In this document: positions 26,092 through 34,972 of the stretch, piece by piece
Layout of the letters: every line of letters begins with the position of its first letter
Numbering within the stretch: position 1 is the first letter of the stretch
Source of the DNA: Gammaproteobacteria bacterium
Lineage (GTDB): Bacteria > Pseudomonadota > Gammaproteobacteria > Pseudomonadales > Alcanivoracaceae
Direction of reading: 5' to 3'
DNA: 64,000 bases
Assembly (NCBI GenBank): GCA_018067045.1
Contig: JAGPVL010000009.1
Location: 60,323-124,322, forward strand
Program-made: the position numbers and the translations under genes
Notes under the pieces: model-generated
Databases searched by the model: none
Told to the model about the DNA's origin: nothing
What the model saw: the letters and a program-made list of their open reading frames with translations, nothing else

Positions 26092-26128
26092 AGCAGATCC
26101 TTTTTAGTTCACGACGGTCATTCGATAC

Positions 26129-26172
26129 GCGTTCTATGTGGCGCCTTTTAAAATACTCGCCACATAGAACGC
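26129..26172. repeat. Perfect 15-bp inverted repeat
   Basis: Arms GCGTTCTATGTGGCG and CGCCACATAGAACGC enclose a 14-base AT-rich loop. It lies after the DUF6160-like operon and just upstream of the glutathione peroxidase gene. It may end the long upstream transcript or regulate the peroxidase; no clear T-run follows on the minus strand. Confidence 0.6.
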
Positions 26173-26324
26173 CTCTCGTCGACGCGCGTCAACAGGTTCT
26201 CGCTATCGCAGCAAACAGACTACCCAGTCAGAACAAGAATCAGAGCAAGAGTCGAGACAGACATTCAGAAGGGACCGATAAGAGCCCGATCAAGAACAGC
26301 CTTTTAGGCACAAAACAGCCCCGG

Positions 26325-28514
26325 TCAGTTCGGAATCTTAACAATAATTTCGCTATTCCAAGTACCCGCAGGCAGTGCAATGCGGCCGAAGTTTTCATTT
26401 CCGAAGCTGATGCTGCCCACAAGGGCGGCTCCGGGGGCGCCGCCGAAAGTGGCAGACTCACCGAACTTCAGGTCATTCTTAATCGCTAAGCTCGGCAAGC
26501 CGTCGCCCGTATTCTGTCCGGAGATCAACTCAATACTGCCATCGCTCCAGGCTAGGCGGCCTCCAACATCGTGAATGCGAAAAGCCGAATCAGGGCTCGA
26601 AACTTCTGCCAGCGATACGTAAGCGTTGCCATCAAAATCGAGCAGACCGTTAAAGCCTATCGGCGCCGCGCCCGTGGCGCCGTTAACAGGCAACGGATTG
26701 AGCGTGAACAGGAATCGATTGGTCTGTAAATTCACATCCATCAGGAATATTTTAGTTATAGCGTCTGCACTTAAATCAGACAGATCACCTCCACCAAAGG
26801 TGCCGCGAAAACGATACTGCGTTAGGCTATCTGACTGCATCCAAAAGCCACCCGGCAATTCTGGATAAGCGCTATCGCCATCGGTCACACGGAAAAACAT
26901 ATCCCGTGTTTTCCACATGACGTCGCTGTTAATTAGGCCTACCCCATACTGGGCACCACTGTTTTGGAAGTTTGTATCGACCGCCATGAAATGGGTATTG
27001 GTTTGCCAATCGTCGCCCGCTGTCGCACGCACCGCAGCGCTGTTGCTGGACGCACGACGCCACGCATCCGGAGATTGAATCAATAACGTAATGTCGGCCA
27101 TCAACCCAGTGTCGGTGGTGGCTACCGTCGCGCCATCGGCGCGACCCTGTGGGCGCAAGAAAATATCCGCATCCAGTTTGCCGAACGTGTAAAGCAAACC
27201 CCAATCGAGCGGCGTAACCGTTCCGCCTGCTGCTGGATCAATCACTTCGACGCGCCGGTTATACGCGCGCAGATGGCCATCTCGAATCAGCATCGCGAAT
27301 GCGGCATCCGCACCAGCGGGACCGTCACTGCTAATGTACTCGCCGCCAGATGCCGTACAAGACGCGGCACTTGCGACACCGCTGGCAAATGAGCCCATGC
27401 ACAAACCAGCAGAACCCGCGCCACCTTGCATCACATCAAAAATAATCGGCAGCGAAAACATCGGCCCTGGCGCATTGCCGAGCCGCTGCCAATCGGAGAA
27501 ACGAACGTAAGTGCGATTCCCCCCCGCCTCACCCATGATCAGGGCAAAATCGCTGTCGAAATCCCATTCAGTTAGTAAATTAATACCTTGTGAGCGCACA
27601 CCGGTTTGCGCGCCATCGTAATCTTGGAAGGTGTTCGGCCCGACGCTATAAGTGCCGTAACCAAACCCGCCTCCGCCAACACGCAGTAACGGATTAACCA
27701 AGCCACCCTGCCAGCCAAAACGAATCATCGAATCACGTCCAATGCGATCGAAATCGGTTGGCGCGCCTTTAAAGGCTAAATCAAATGTAAACTCGACATC
27801 CGCAAACGGCGCGCCAATCACAATGCCGCCATTATCTATGCCGACATGCCCCAGCGCTGCCGCCTGCCCGCCCGCCGCACCGTTGGTGAAGCCCATTGAG
27901 AACACCATGTTGGCAAAACTTAGTTCAGCCGAACCGGCGTCGCCCTGACGGTAAATCCAATCACCGGATGTATTGAGATCGAACTGAGCGGTATTATTGG
28001 CCCCGTTAAATAGACCACCACGGTTACTCCACAACAGACTACCGGCCGAAATTACCGCCAACGAACCGACTGACTGAGCGCTAGCGTTCAGTGAACCGGT
28101 ATTGAAAGTATGGCTGCCAATCTCCGCACGTATCGGTGACCACGTAGATGCCAATGACAAGTATGCATTGCCGCTAGCGTCGGAACCGGCATCGATGTTC
28201 GTCGTTAATTGCAGCGGCCCGCCTTCACCACGTATCTCGATATCGTTCATGACGGTGCAGGCATGTTGGTTGGCAGTTCCGCCGCTACAGCTGCCGTTAT
28301 TTAAACCACCGTCATCCGTTACCCAGTGAATGGCGTCGGCAGAAATTGGGTTGCTGCTTTCCATTTGAAACGTCAGTCCATCCCGAGCCGCGACATCAGA
28401 AAGCGCGCTATCTTCAAGTGGCTGCATCGCAAAAGCCAATGGCGGAACGACAAGCAACGTCATCGTTGCCAGTCGATGCAGCAAGCGTGCGGGGACGTTG
28501 TGTGCGCTTAGCAA
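26325..28514 (-). CDS. Large exported protein of the DUF6160-like cluster (gene 4)
   Basis: This protein of about 729 residues has a signal peptide ending LVVPPLAFA. The motif MQPLEDSALSDVAARDGLTF follows directly; it resembles the start of the DUF6160 family (FilA-like proteins of Acinetobacter). The rest is Gly-, Asn- and Asp-rich with many predicted beta strands and no membrane helix. It is probably a surface or outer-membrane-associated beta-rich protein. The chosen TTG at 28514 overlaps the upstream stop by seven bases and has TGGAG upstream; the frame is open to 28535, and an ATG exists at 28463. It is the last gene of four coupled genes. Function unknown. Confidence 0.7.
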   Translation of the reverse strand: MLSAHNVPARLLHRLATMTLLVVPPLAFAMQPLEDSALSDVAARDGLTFQMESSNPISADAIHWVTDDGGLNNGSCSGGTANQHACTVMNDIEIRGEGGPLQLTTNIDAGSDASGNAYLSLASTWSPIRAEIGSHTFNTGSLNASAQSVGSLAVISAGSLLWSNRGGLFNGANNTAQFDLNTSGDWIYRQGDAGSAELSFANMVFSMGFTNGAAGGQAAALGHVGIDNGGIVIGAPFADVEFTFDLAFKGAPTDFDRIGRDSMIRFGWQGGLVNPLLRVGGGGFGYGTYSVGPNTFQDYDGAQTGVRSQGINLLTEWDFDSDFALIMGEAGGNRTYVRFSDWQRLGNAPGPMFSLPIIFDVMQGGAGSAGLCMGSFASGVASAASCTASGGEYISSDGPAGADAAFAMLIRDGHLRAYNRRVEVIDPAAGGTVTPLDWGLLYTFGKLDADIFLRPQGRADGATVATTDTGLMADITLLIQSPDAWRRASSNSAAVRATAGDDWQTNTHFMAVDTNFQNSGAQYGVGLINSDVMWKTRDMFFRVTDGDSAYPELPGGFWMQSDSLTQYRFRGTFGGGDLSDLSADAITKIFLMDVNLQTNRFLFTLNPLPVNGATGAAPIGFNGLLDFDGNAYVSLAEVSSPDSAFRIHDVGGRLAWSDGSIELISGQNTGDGLPSLAIKNDLKFGESATFGGAPGAALVGSISFGNENFGRIALPAGTWNSEIIVKIPN

Positions 28515-29890
28515 AACACCGCTCCACCATAGCAATTGCTCACACGTGGCAGGCTGACTTTCGGGTTATCAATAATGAGCTGGCCTTCCGGGCCAAGCAA
28601 ACTTAGCGCCGTCCCAACGCTGACATTACCGACATCAATACGCTCAGGTGGGTTGATATTAAGCAACTTCGCGCCCGGCGCATTCAACCACCAGCCGGTG
28701 TTGGCGGTCGGCGCGTAGGCGCTACTGCATCGAGGAGACTGCTGGCCATAAGCGGGGTTGCAGGAGTCATATAGAATATTGCTTGGCGGTAGCGCCTTGC
28801 TGTAATTCGGCCACGCAACGCGCTCACGCTGCATCGAGAGAAAAAAGTTCTCGGTGTTCGGGGTAAGTAAATAATGCACCTGACGCATGTCAATTTTTAA
28901 CTGCCCGTAACCCTCATTAACAATCACGTTAGCAAGAGCTTGAGCGGGAGAGCAGATCAAAAAATTGAAGAAGTTACAGTTCAAGTTAATGGAATCAATA
29001 TTGAGTTTCGCTGCAGCAACGTGCAGGGTATCTAAACGAGTTCCCCCTGCGTCTACAAAGAAAGGTGTTGTGCTCGGGGAGCATCCATACTGCGAAGGAT
29101 TCATGCGCCCAAAGCAAGTATTAAGGTCCGCATTAAATCCAATGATATTTGCTCTAGCCCGTATTGCCGCCGACAGCTCTAATGATAGAAATCCGGAAAT
29201 ACTGTTAATGCCCGAGTGACAGTTGACGACACCTTGCCCAGTGGTTGCTCCCGGGTTACAGGTCCCGCCATGCTCCTGATTAATCAGATTCGATTCATTG
29301 CCTAATCCACCCGGACCAGATCCGGTATAATCCCGGCCAATACTCAAGGCGCCGTTAATTTTCTGACCACCAATTTTGATGCCAACAACTTCCCGCTGCG
29401 TTGGCGAGTTCTCATTTTTAATCGCTAATTCAATGTAAGGTCGCGTCAACTGGAAGGCGCTTTCTGGGCCATCGGGAGACGGTAAGGTGCCACTGCTATT
29501 GATGCCCATAAAACTCAGGTAATCAATATCAATATCACAACCGGGCCCGGTTAACAGATCATTAACGCCGCCACATCCCAATTGGAACTTGGACATGTTC
29601 AAGTTTAGGTCCATCTTGACGTCGAGGCCCATGCGGTAAAAGTCAAAGTTCGCTGATCCATCGCTCGGCGCGCCGGTCAGCGAGTTTGGTGTTACGTGAT
29701 CAGCCAAAAATAGACTGCCATCTTGACCAACAATTTCACGCAACGAACTGTCTTCAAGCTCGACCATCGCCCCTACCGACATGGATGCAAATGACACTAT
29801 AAAACACAGAGCCCACGCGGTAGCAGTCATCATTGTGGTCACAAAGAATCGTCTATCGTTCTCTTTGCGCATCTTAGTAACCAAAGACAT
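28508..29890 (-). CDS. Exported protein of the DUF6160-like cluster (gene 3)
   Basis: This is an exported protein of about 460 residues. A long signal peptide (about 1-38, with ATAWALCFIVSFASMSVGA) is followed by MVELEDSSLREIVGQDGSLF, the same motif type as in its three neighbours. The mature part is rich in Gly, Asn and Ser, with Cys pairs such as CGGVNDLLTGPGC and NCNFFNFLIC that could form disulfides. ATG 29890 has GAAGGA at eight bases; the frame is open to 30043, inside the previous gene. The starts and stops of the cluster overlap, so translation is coupled. No known domain beyond the N-terminal motif. Confidence 0.7.
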   Translation of the reverse strand: MSLVTKMRKENDRRFFVTTMMTATAWALCFIVSFASMSVGAMVELEDSSLREIVGQDGSLFLADHVTPNSLTGAPSDGSANFDFYRMGLDVKMDLNLNMSKFQLGCGGVNDLLTGPGCDIDIDYLSFMGINSSGTLPSPDGPESAFQLTRPYIELAIKNENSPTQREVVGIKIGGQKINGALSIGRDYTGSGPGGLGNESNLINQEHGGTCNPGATTGQGVVNCHSGINSISGFLSLELSAAIRARANIIGFNADLNTCFGRMNPSQYGCSPSTTPFFVDAGGTRLDTLHVAAAKLNIDSINLNCNFFNFLICSPAQALANVIVNEGYGQLKIDMRQVHYLLTPNTENFFLSMQRERVAWPNYSKALPPSNILYDSCNPAYGQQSPRCSSAYAPTANTGWWLNAPGAKLLNINPPERIDVGNVSVGTALSLLGPEGQLIIDNPKVSLPRVSNCYGGAVFC

Positions 29891-30575
29891 AAGCATTTCC
29901 TTCGATGCGCGCGCGGTTTGGCGAATTAAGTCCTGCACTATCGGCGGCACGGAATCCGAGTACGCTGCCGGTGGCAGCATCGCGCTGATACCCCGGTATT
30001 GAACCGTTATCAAACTCCAAGGCGACGCGGCCAACGTTGGCAAAGAAAGTTAGGTCGTTATAAACGCCTGCGCCCTTGTTACCCGGATAAAAAATATTCA
30101 AGGCCTGACGACCACGCGGGTCACACCCTGGTATAAGGCAGGTTGTTAAGTCATTGGCGAGGAATCGGGTGCTGTCTTGGTAACCCGTGTTAACAACAGG
30201 TAAGGTCGAGCCTTCGAGGCGAATATCGTTGATCGAAAATGATCCGTAGTAATCCTTGAGCATTAACCAAATACCGGAACGGTCCGCAAATTCCAAACCG
30301 AGCCGGCACGGATTGGGCGTGCCACTGCAGCCGATCGGCGTCCCGCTAACGGACACGTTGTTGCGTAAGCGCAAGGTCAACTGGATTCCTGAGCGACCCT
30401 CTATGGCAGCCATAGATGCATCATCAAGGGGCTGCATTTTTCCAGTAGACATTCCGGCAGAAAATACTCCGCCAGAACTTGCACATAGAATTAGTACAAC
30501 TGAAAGACGTGAAAATGAACGGAGAACGAACGTAAGTACGCGCGCAACGACAGATACATTTTTTAAATTCAGCAT
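29874..30575 (-). CDS. Exported protein of the DUF6160-like cluster (gene 2)
   Basis: This 233-residue exported protein has a signal peptide (about 1-40) followed by the shared motif MQPLDDASMAAIEGRSGIQL. The mature domain is predicted beta-rich with two Cys pairs (CSGTPNPC and CLIPGC). The ATG at 30575 overlaps the previous stop in TAATG, so it is translationally coupled to gene 1. It could be a subunit of the same assembly as the other three. Function unknown. Confidence 0.7.
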   Translation of the reverse strand: MLNLKNVSVVARVLTFVLRSFSRLSVVLILCASSGGVFSAGMSTGKMQPLDDASMAAIEGRSGIQLTLRLRNNVSVSGTPIGCSGTPNPCRLGLEFADRSGIWLMLKDYYGSFSINDIRLEGSTLPVVNTGYQDSTRFLANDLTTCLIPGCDPRGRQALNIFYPGNKGAGVYNDLTFFANVGRVALEFDNGSIPGYQRDAATGSVLGFRAADSAGLNSPNRARIEGNAYVFGY

Positions 30576-32047
30576 TAGCAACCACCCGACTGGCAGCTTT
30601 CCATACGAATAAACTGAATCAACAAACCTTCGATACGGGCATCGCCGAGATTGGCGGTTGCTGTGTTATACGCGCGAGTGCTATCGCCTTGGCCTGTGGT
30701 CGTCGGCCCGCCACCGCCCACCACAGAACAACCGCCCCCGCCTGAGGCGCAGTTGTAATTTTGCGTCTGCTGCATGGTTTGGGTTTCGCCGCGCTTGTCG
30801 ATGCGAATAGGCCGCTTCGCAAACGCGTTAAAGTTTGCACAGCCCGAACACTTGCGAAAAAACATACCATCGCTATCGCCGTCGATGGCATTACGCGCGC
30901 CGCCTCCTCCTGGGTACCAGTCGCCATAACGCACATAGCCATGTGACAGCCGATAGTTTTGGCAAGAGGTGTCGTTTGACGCACAAGGCGTATCCCAATT
31001 CGCCACCTCCAAGCGCGCCGTTTCAAATCCACGGCTATCGCCACTGTCTAAACTGTAAAAGCGGTTATAGACATTGGCGGTTTCTGGAAGCTGTGTCAGC
31101 TCCAGATAAAAGTCTCCGCCAGTACCCACTGCGCCGACGGTTAGCGCTTGATAGTAAAGTTGCCCGAATGGCAGGTAGGCATCAACATTCATAAAATGAA
31201 GGCCTTCTTGGTTATCAAAAACCGGCGCAGCACCAATTACGTCCGTTGCGCCTGATCCGTTTTGTCCAACGCTAAAACGAAAGTCGCCCTGTAGGCGGCT
31301 GTGGTAGAAGATGCCAAATGTTTCGTTTCCCGATTCGGTAAACTGAAACAATCGGAAAATACTTCCCGCTGCATTTCCTTGAATAATGGTTTGGCTTTTT
31401 AATCTGTCACCCTGACCAAACGTTAGCGCGTCTGTTTCGGCGTTACGGGTTGCTCCTGATTCAATCTCACCCCAAAAAGAAAACTTGTAATCGGGCTGCT
31501 CAGTCGGCGCCAAGAATTCGTAAATGGTTTTATTGGGATTGTTCGGGTCGCTATTAATATCCGAACCATCAAACGACATGCCTGCCGGAGACCATGCACG
31601 AATAAGATAGGGATTATCAAAAGGAGAAAACCAACTAATCTGGCCGCCGCGCGGACAGGCGAGTGATCCTGCGTCACACGAAGATTCATTCCAATGGCTG
31701 CCACTGCCAGTCACACCAGAGATGCTGACGCCATACCAACGTAAGTCGCCGCGACGCCAACAGTTGGTGTTACTGCTGGAACTTCCGGTACCGCTGCAAT
31801 CGCTGCCCAGATTATTCTGGCCCACCTGTTCGAAGTAACTGGTTGGCGCCGTTAGATAACGAAAGTCATCCAACGCAATTGCCAAACCTGTGCCAGACAC
31901 GCCGGAGAGTTCCGTCTCTGTCATCGATGACATGCCCGCCAACGCCATGGGTGTCAGCAAAACCATCAGCGCGAACGAGAAGATACCTTGCGCTAACATC
32001 TGAAAGCGCAAAAGTATTCTGTACGGAGTTCTTGTCAGCAGAAACAT
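30575..32047 (-). CDS. Exported protein of the DUF6160-like cluster (gene 1)
   Basis: This 490-residue exported protein has a signal peptide (about 1-37, ending TPMALA). The related motif MSSMTETELSGVSGTGLAI follows directly, then a long beta-rich region with several Cys pairs (for example CASNDTSC and CSGCANF). It is the first gene of the cluster; the promoter should lie in the 200 bases upstream. No membrane helix other than the signal is seen. Its size and composition suggest a surface-exposed protein. Function unknown. Confidence 0.7.
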   Translation of the reverse strand: MFLLTRTPYRILLRFQMLAQGIFSFALMVLLTPMALAGMSSMTETELSGVSGTGLAIALDDFRYLTAPTSYFEQVGQNNLGSDCSGTGSSSSNTNCWRRGDLRWYGVSISGVTGSGSHWNESSCDAGSLACPRGGQISWFSPFDNPYLIRAWSPAGMSFDGSDINSDPNNPNKTIYEFLAPTEQPDYKFSFWGEIESGATRNAETDALTFGQGDRLKSQTIIQGNAAGSIFRLFQFTESGNETFGIFYHSRLQGDFRFSVGQNGSGATDVIGAAPVFDNQEGLHFMNVDAYLPFGQLYYQALTVGAVGTGGDFYLELTQLPETANVYNRFYSLDSGDSRGFETARLEVANWDTPCASNDTSCQNYRLSHGYVRYGDWYPGGGGARNAIDGDSDGMFFRKCSGCANFNAFAKRPIRIDKRGETQTMQQTQNYNCASGGGGCSVVGGGGPTTTGQGDSTRAYNTATANLGDARIEGLLIQFIRMESCQSGGC

Positions 32048-32246
32048 GGCACGACCACTTCAAACTGAGCCTTACAACGCAGCTTGATTATTGTTTGAGT
32101 TATTGCTTAATGATCGTATTTTGCACAGCCGCCGCCCAGCGGTGACACTTGCCAGTGCGCGGCATATATCGCCATTCGCGCTTTCCTCAAATCAGGCTTT
32201 TACGGCAAATGATCAGTAAAATCAGAAGACGCGACGACTTCATGCC

Positions 32247-32550
32247 CGCCTTGTGGGAGCCTGCTTGCAGGCGAATGTTTTGATGCTTAGTCCCATTGCT
32301 TGCGAGCAAGCTCCCACAAGACCGTCAATCAGGAGGCGGACGCTTGCCGCCACACACAAATTACGCAAAAAAAGGTTCATCGCGGATCTCCGGGAAAAGC
32401 CTGATGAATCATCAAAACACTCAAATGAATTCGGCAGCAGAATTGGCCCCTGCAACGCGGGCAACATCAAGGCTTTTGCAGGAACGCGCCCTGCAAGCGA
32501 ACAACCGCGAGCCGCAAAACTCGCCTGCAAGCAGCCTCCCACAGGACCCT
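32247..32550. repeat. REP-like pair and inverted half-copies
   Basis: A divergent pair of GTGGGAGCCTGCTTGCAGG and its near-complement lies at 32252-32324. From about 32360 a block with GGTTCATCGCGGATCTCCGG and CGCCTGCAAGCAGCCTCCCACA is in the opposite orientation to the tandem units that follow, so the whole locus is an inverted, BIME-like arrangement. Confidence 0.65.
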
Positions 32551-32890
32551 CTGTAGCGCGGCACCATCTCAAATTTCTTGCTCACCTTGTGGAAGGCTGC
32601 TTGCAGGCGATCTTTCCCGAGCAAACGCAGCGCAGCAGCTGCGTAAGAAAAGGTCCTTCAGGATTTTCCCGGAAATCCGCGATGAACCAAAAAAGGGCCA
32701 CTTCAAAAGCCACAGGCCCCTCTGCAGCGCGGCACCATCTCAAATTTCTTGCTCACCTTGTGGGAGGCTGCTTGCAGGCGATCTTTCCCGAGCAAACGCA
32801 GCGCAGCAGCTGCGTAAGAAAAAAGTCCTTCAGGATTTTCCCGGACATCCGCGATGAACCAAAAAAAGGCCGCTGCTTTCGGGGGGGGAT
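32551..32890. repeat. Two tandem copies of a ~171-bp repeat
   Basis: Copy 1 begins near 32551 and copy 2 near 32722; matching bases are 171 apart. Each contains GCGCGGCACCATCTCAAA, then the REP core, then CGCAGCAGCTGCG, then TTTTCCCGGA(A/C)ATCCGCGATG. The junction between copies reads as a terminator-like hairpin with a T-run on the minus strand. The same unit occurs twice, in the other orientation, at 63720-64000. Confidence 0.75.
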
Positions 32891-32903
32891 GAAAGCAGCG
32901 GCC
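32861..32903 (-). terminator. Rho-independent terminator of the lipoprotein hydrolase gene
   Basis: On the minus strand a perfect 13-bp stem GGCCGCTGCTTTC/GAAAGCAGCGGCC encloses a C-rich loop and is followed by seven T. It lies 34 bases after the hydrolase stop codon. Confidence 0.85.
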
Positions 32904-32936
32904 AAACAGGACCGACGTCACGTCAATGCCGGCAAC

Positions 32937-34781
32937 CTACGGAGAAACGTTTTCCTGTACAGATGTATTGTTAGTGCTGCGTACAACGCTATCTGCAACA
33001 GCCCCTTTCGGTGGAGCCTTTAGTGACGCGGCGCTTGCCACATCCTTCGACAGCGACGGCATAACAATGCCACCGACTGCGCGCAGATGAGCCAATGTTG
33101 CAGGCAGCTCAATAGAGCCACTGACTTCAATGCCGTCGGCAAAATCAATATCGGTCGTATTAAACTGGCGGTCGCGACTAAACAGTACGACACCCAACTG
33201 GTCACCAGGCGCAAGCGACACGGCCACAGGTGCCAGATCAATTTGCTGATTAAAGGGCACCGGCGTTATTTGATCATCAATGATTTGTAGCTTTGCTTTA
33301 CCGGCACGCCGCACCACCAACCCAACGAGCACTCTTGCTTGATCATCGAGCTGCGCGGGTGTTTTTTCATCAGAAAGATTTTGCGGCGCGCCGTTCAATG
33401 CGGGGCTCTTCTTCTGCAAATAAATATTCGGCGTACCGAAGCGCTTTTCTTCTGTTGTTGCCAAGTACAGCGGAATAAACGCTGGGCGTAACCCGCTGTC
33501 GCGCGGCGCGGCAAATGTTTCCGTCAACGCTGTTTCACCGCGCCAACCACGAAACCAATCACCTGTTGCTGTTAGCCAACGCCAGCTACCACTGGATGAG
33601 CCTTGTAACGTTACCGGCGCCAGCGCAATACGCTCTTGCTGCGCAGCAGTTGGCCAGTGCGCCAACGACGCGCCCCACTCTCCCGCCGACAAACAAATTG
33701 GCGGCAGGTTTTGCACCAAGTCAGCACTGGCATGGCCGTCCTCTAACTTGCTCTGCAACCACTGCACGGCAATGTCTTCCGTTGCCATCGGTTGATCCAT
33801 GCAATGCAACGTTTTCTCCACATACCAAATCGGCATGGAAGGCGATCGCTGCACCATCGGTAATAAGTGGCCGCCCTCTTGAACGATAACGTTGACGTCT
33901 CGTCCGGCTTGGCGAAAACATTCACTCGCGCTCAGCGTTTGCTGCACATCGAATAACATGTCACGCAGGCCTTGAATAAGTAGTGCATCGGCGTGCGGTA
34001 GCTGACCCTTGTCACAGAAATACTTTAATGAATGATTCGCGTAATTCTGTTGGAACTCTTCACTAATCACGCCACGACGAGCCTGATGGAAACTCTCGCG
34101 CACGTCAGCGTTAAGCTTGCGGAAATTCCACCAGTCGCCCATCAGGTAAAGTGTCTTGATCCATCCGCCCTTCGGTACATCATGAGGGCTCAGTGCCGTT
34201 TCTAGGTCGTACCAAGTGGTCATCGGCACCAACGCATCAATGCGCGGTTCTTGGACAGTCGCCAACATTTGCACGCCACCGCCATATGATTCACCGACCA
34301 TGCCAACACGAATATCGCCGTCCGCATCGCGTGCTAACCGACTAATATTTTTCTCTGCCCAATCCAGCAAGGTGCTGACATCACGCACCTCTAAGTCCGG
34401 ATTCATGACATCGATCTCGCCGCCACTGTCGCCGTGACCACGCTGATCCCAAGTGATAAGCCAAAAGCCCTGCTGCCACAGTTGTTTAGCGATCTGACCC
34501 GACGGCAGCAAATTCTCATACATGCCAAAGCGGCCATCCATGCGCTGCAAGCCAAAGCCGTGGCTATGCATAACAAGGGGGGCGGACTCGCCTGCCGCGA
34601 GGGTCGGTTGCCAAACCGTTACACCCAGCTCGACGCCATCATGGGCAACCAGCGTTACTTGATAACGTCGTGCATCGAGGGGTTCATCTACTTGAACAGG
34701 CGGCAAAGTGCGGACCGCACAAGCGCTCAGCAGACAGGCGCAGAGCAAATAGAGCGCCGTCAGTCGTCGGTTTGTTTTCAT
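32937..34781 (-). CDS. Lipoprotein alpha/beta hydrolase (S15/CocE-like)
   Basis: This 614-residue protein has a lipoprotein signal (LLCACLLSAC), so it is anchored to a membrane facing the periplasm or surface. An alpha/beta-hydrolase domain (about 40-330) follows, with HSHGFG, TWDQRGHGDSGG and the nucleophile elbow GESYGGG. A C-terminal jelly-roll-like part (about 400-600) resembles the third domain of X-prolyl dipeptidyl peptidase or cocaine esterase relatives. Substrate unknown; ester or peptide hydrolysis is expected. ATG 34781 follows GGTGAG. A terminator follows the gene. Confidence 0.82.
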   Translation of the reverse strand: MKTNRRLTALYLLCACLLSACAVRTLPPVQVDEPLDARRYQVTLVAHDGVELGVTVWQPTLAAGESAPLVMHSHGFGLQRMDGRFGMYENLLPSGQIAKQLWQQGFWLITWDQRGHGDSGGEIDVMNPDLEVRDVSTLLDWAEKNISRLARDADGDIRVGMVGESYGGGVQMLATVQEPRIDALVPMTTWYDLETALSPHDVPKGGWIKTLYLMGDWWNFRKLNADVRESFHQARRGVISEEFQQNYANHSLKYFCDKGQLPHADALLIQGLRDMLFDVQQTLSASECFRQAGRDVNVIVQEGGHLLPMVQRSPSMPIWYVEKTLHCMDQPMATEDIAVQWLQSKLEDGHASADLVQNLPPICLSAGEWGASLAHWPTAAQQERIALAPVTLQGSSSGSWRWLTATGDWFRGWRGETALTETFAAPRDSGLRPAFIPLYLATTEEKRFGTPNIYLQKKSPALNGAPQNLSDEKTPAQLDDQARVLVGLVVRRAGKAKLQIIDDQITPVPFNQQIDLAPVAVSLAPGDQLGVVLFSRDRQFNTTDIDFADGIEVSGSIELPATLAHLRAVGGIVMPSLSKDVASAASLKAPPKGAVADSVVRSTNNTSVQENVSP

Positions 34782-34972
34782 TATAATTCTCACCATCGTG
34801 GGCGTTAGGCGCACGAATAATGATCATGCCAACGGAATCACTATGATGGCAGCGGCGTGTCTCGTCAGTGGGGCGGCAAATATTGCCAAATGAAGGGAGC
34901 CCGATCAGCTCAGGGTCAACGCAGCGTTTGTAGGGCCGCGCTTGCAGGCCCCATGAAAGCTGGAAAGAGTGG

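Larger units (their letters stand above)
32048..32936. other. Repeat-rich intergenic region
   Basis: About 890 bases between two minus-strand genes. The first 200 bases probably hold the promoter of the DUF6160-like cluster. 32247-32890 is filled by REP-like and 171-bp repeat units, and a terminator for the hydrolase gene is at 32861-32903. A 256-codon plus-strand open frame here is made of repeat sequence and is not called. Confidence 0.6.

Noticed and set aside
32253..33023. A 256-codon plus-strand open frame in the repeat region
   Set aside because: It is built from repeat units (its second half repeats its first), lacks a ribosome-binding site and has no domain; it is a by-product of the GC-rich repeats.
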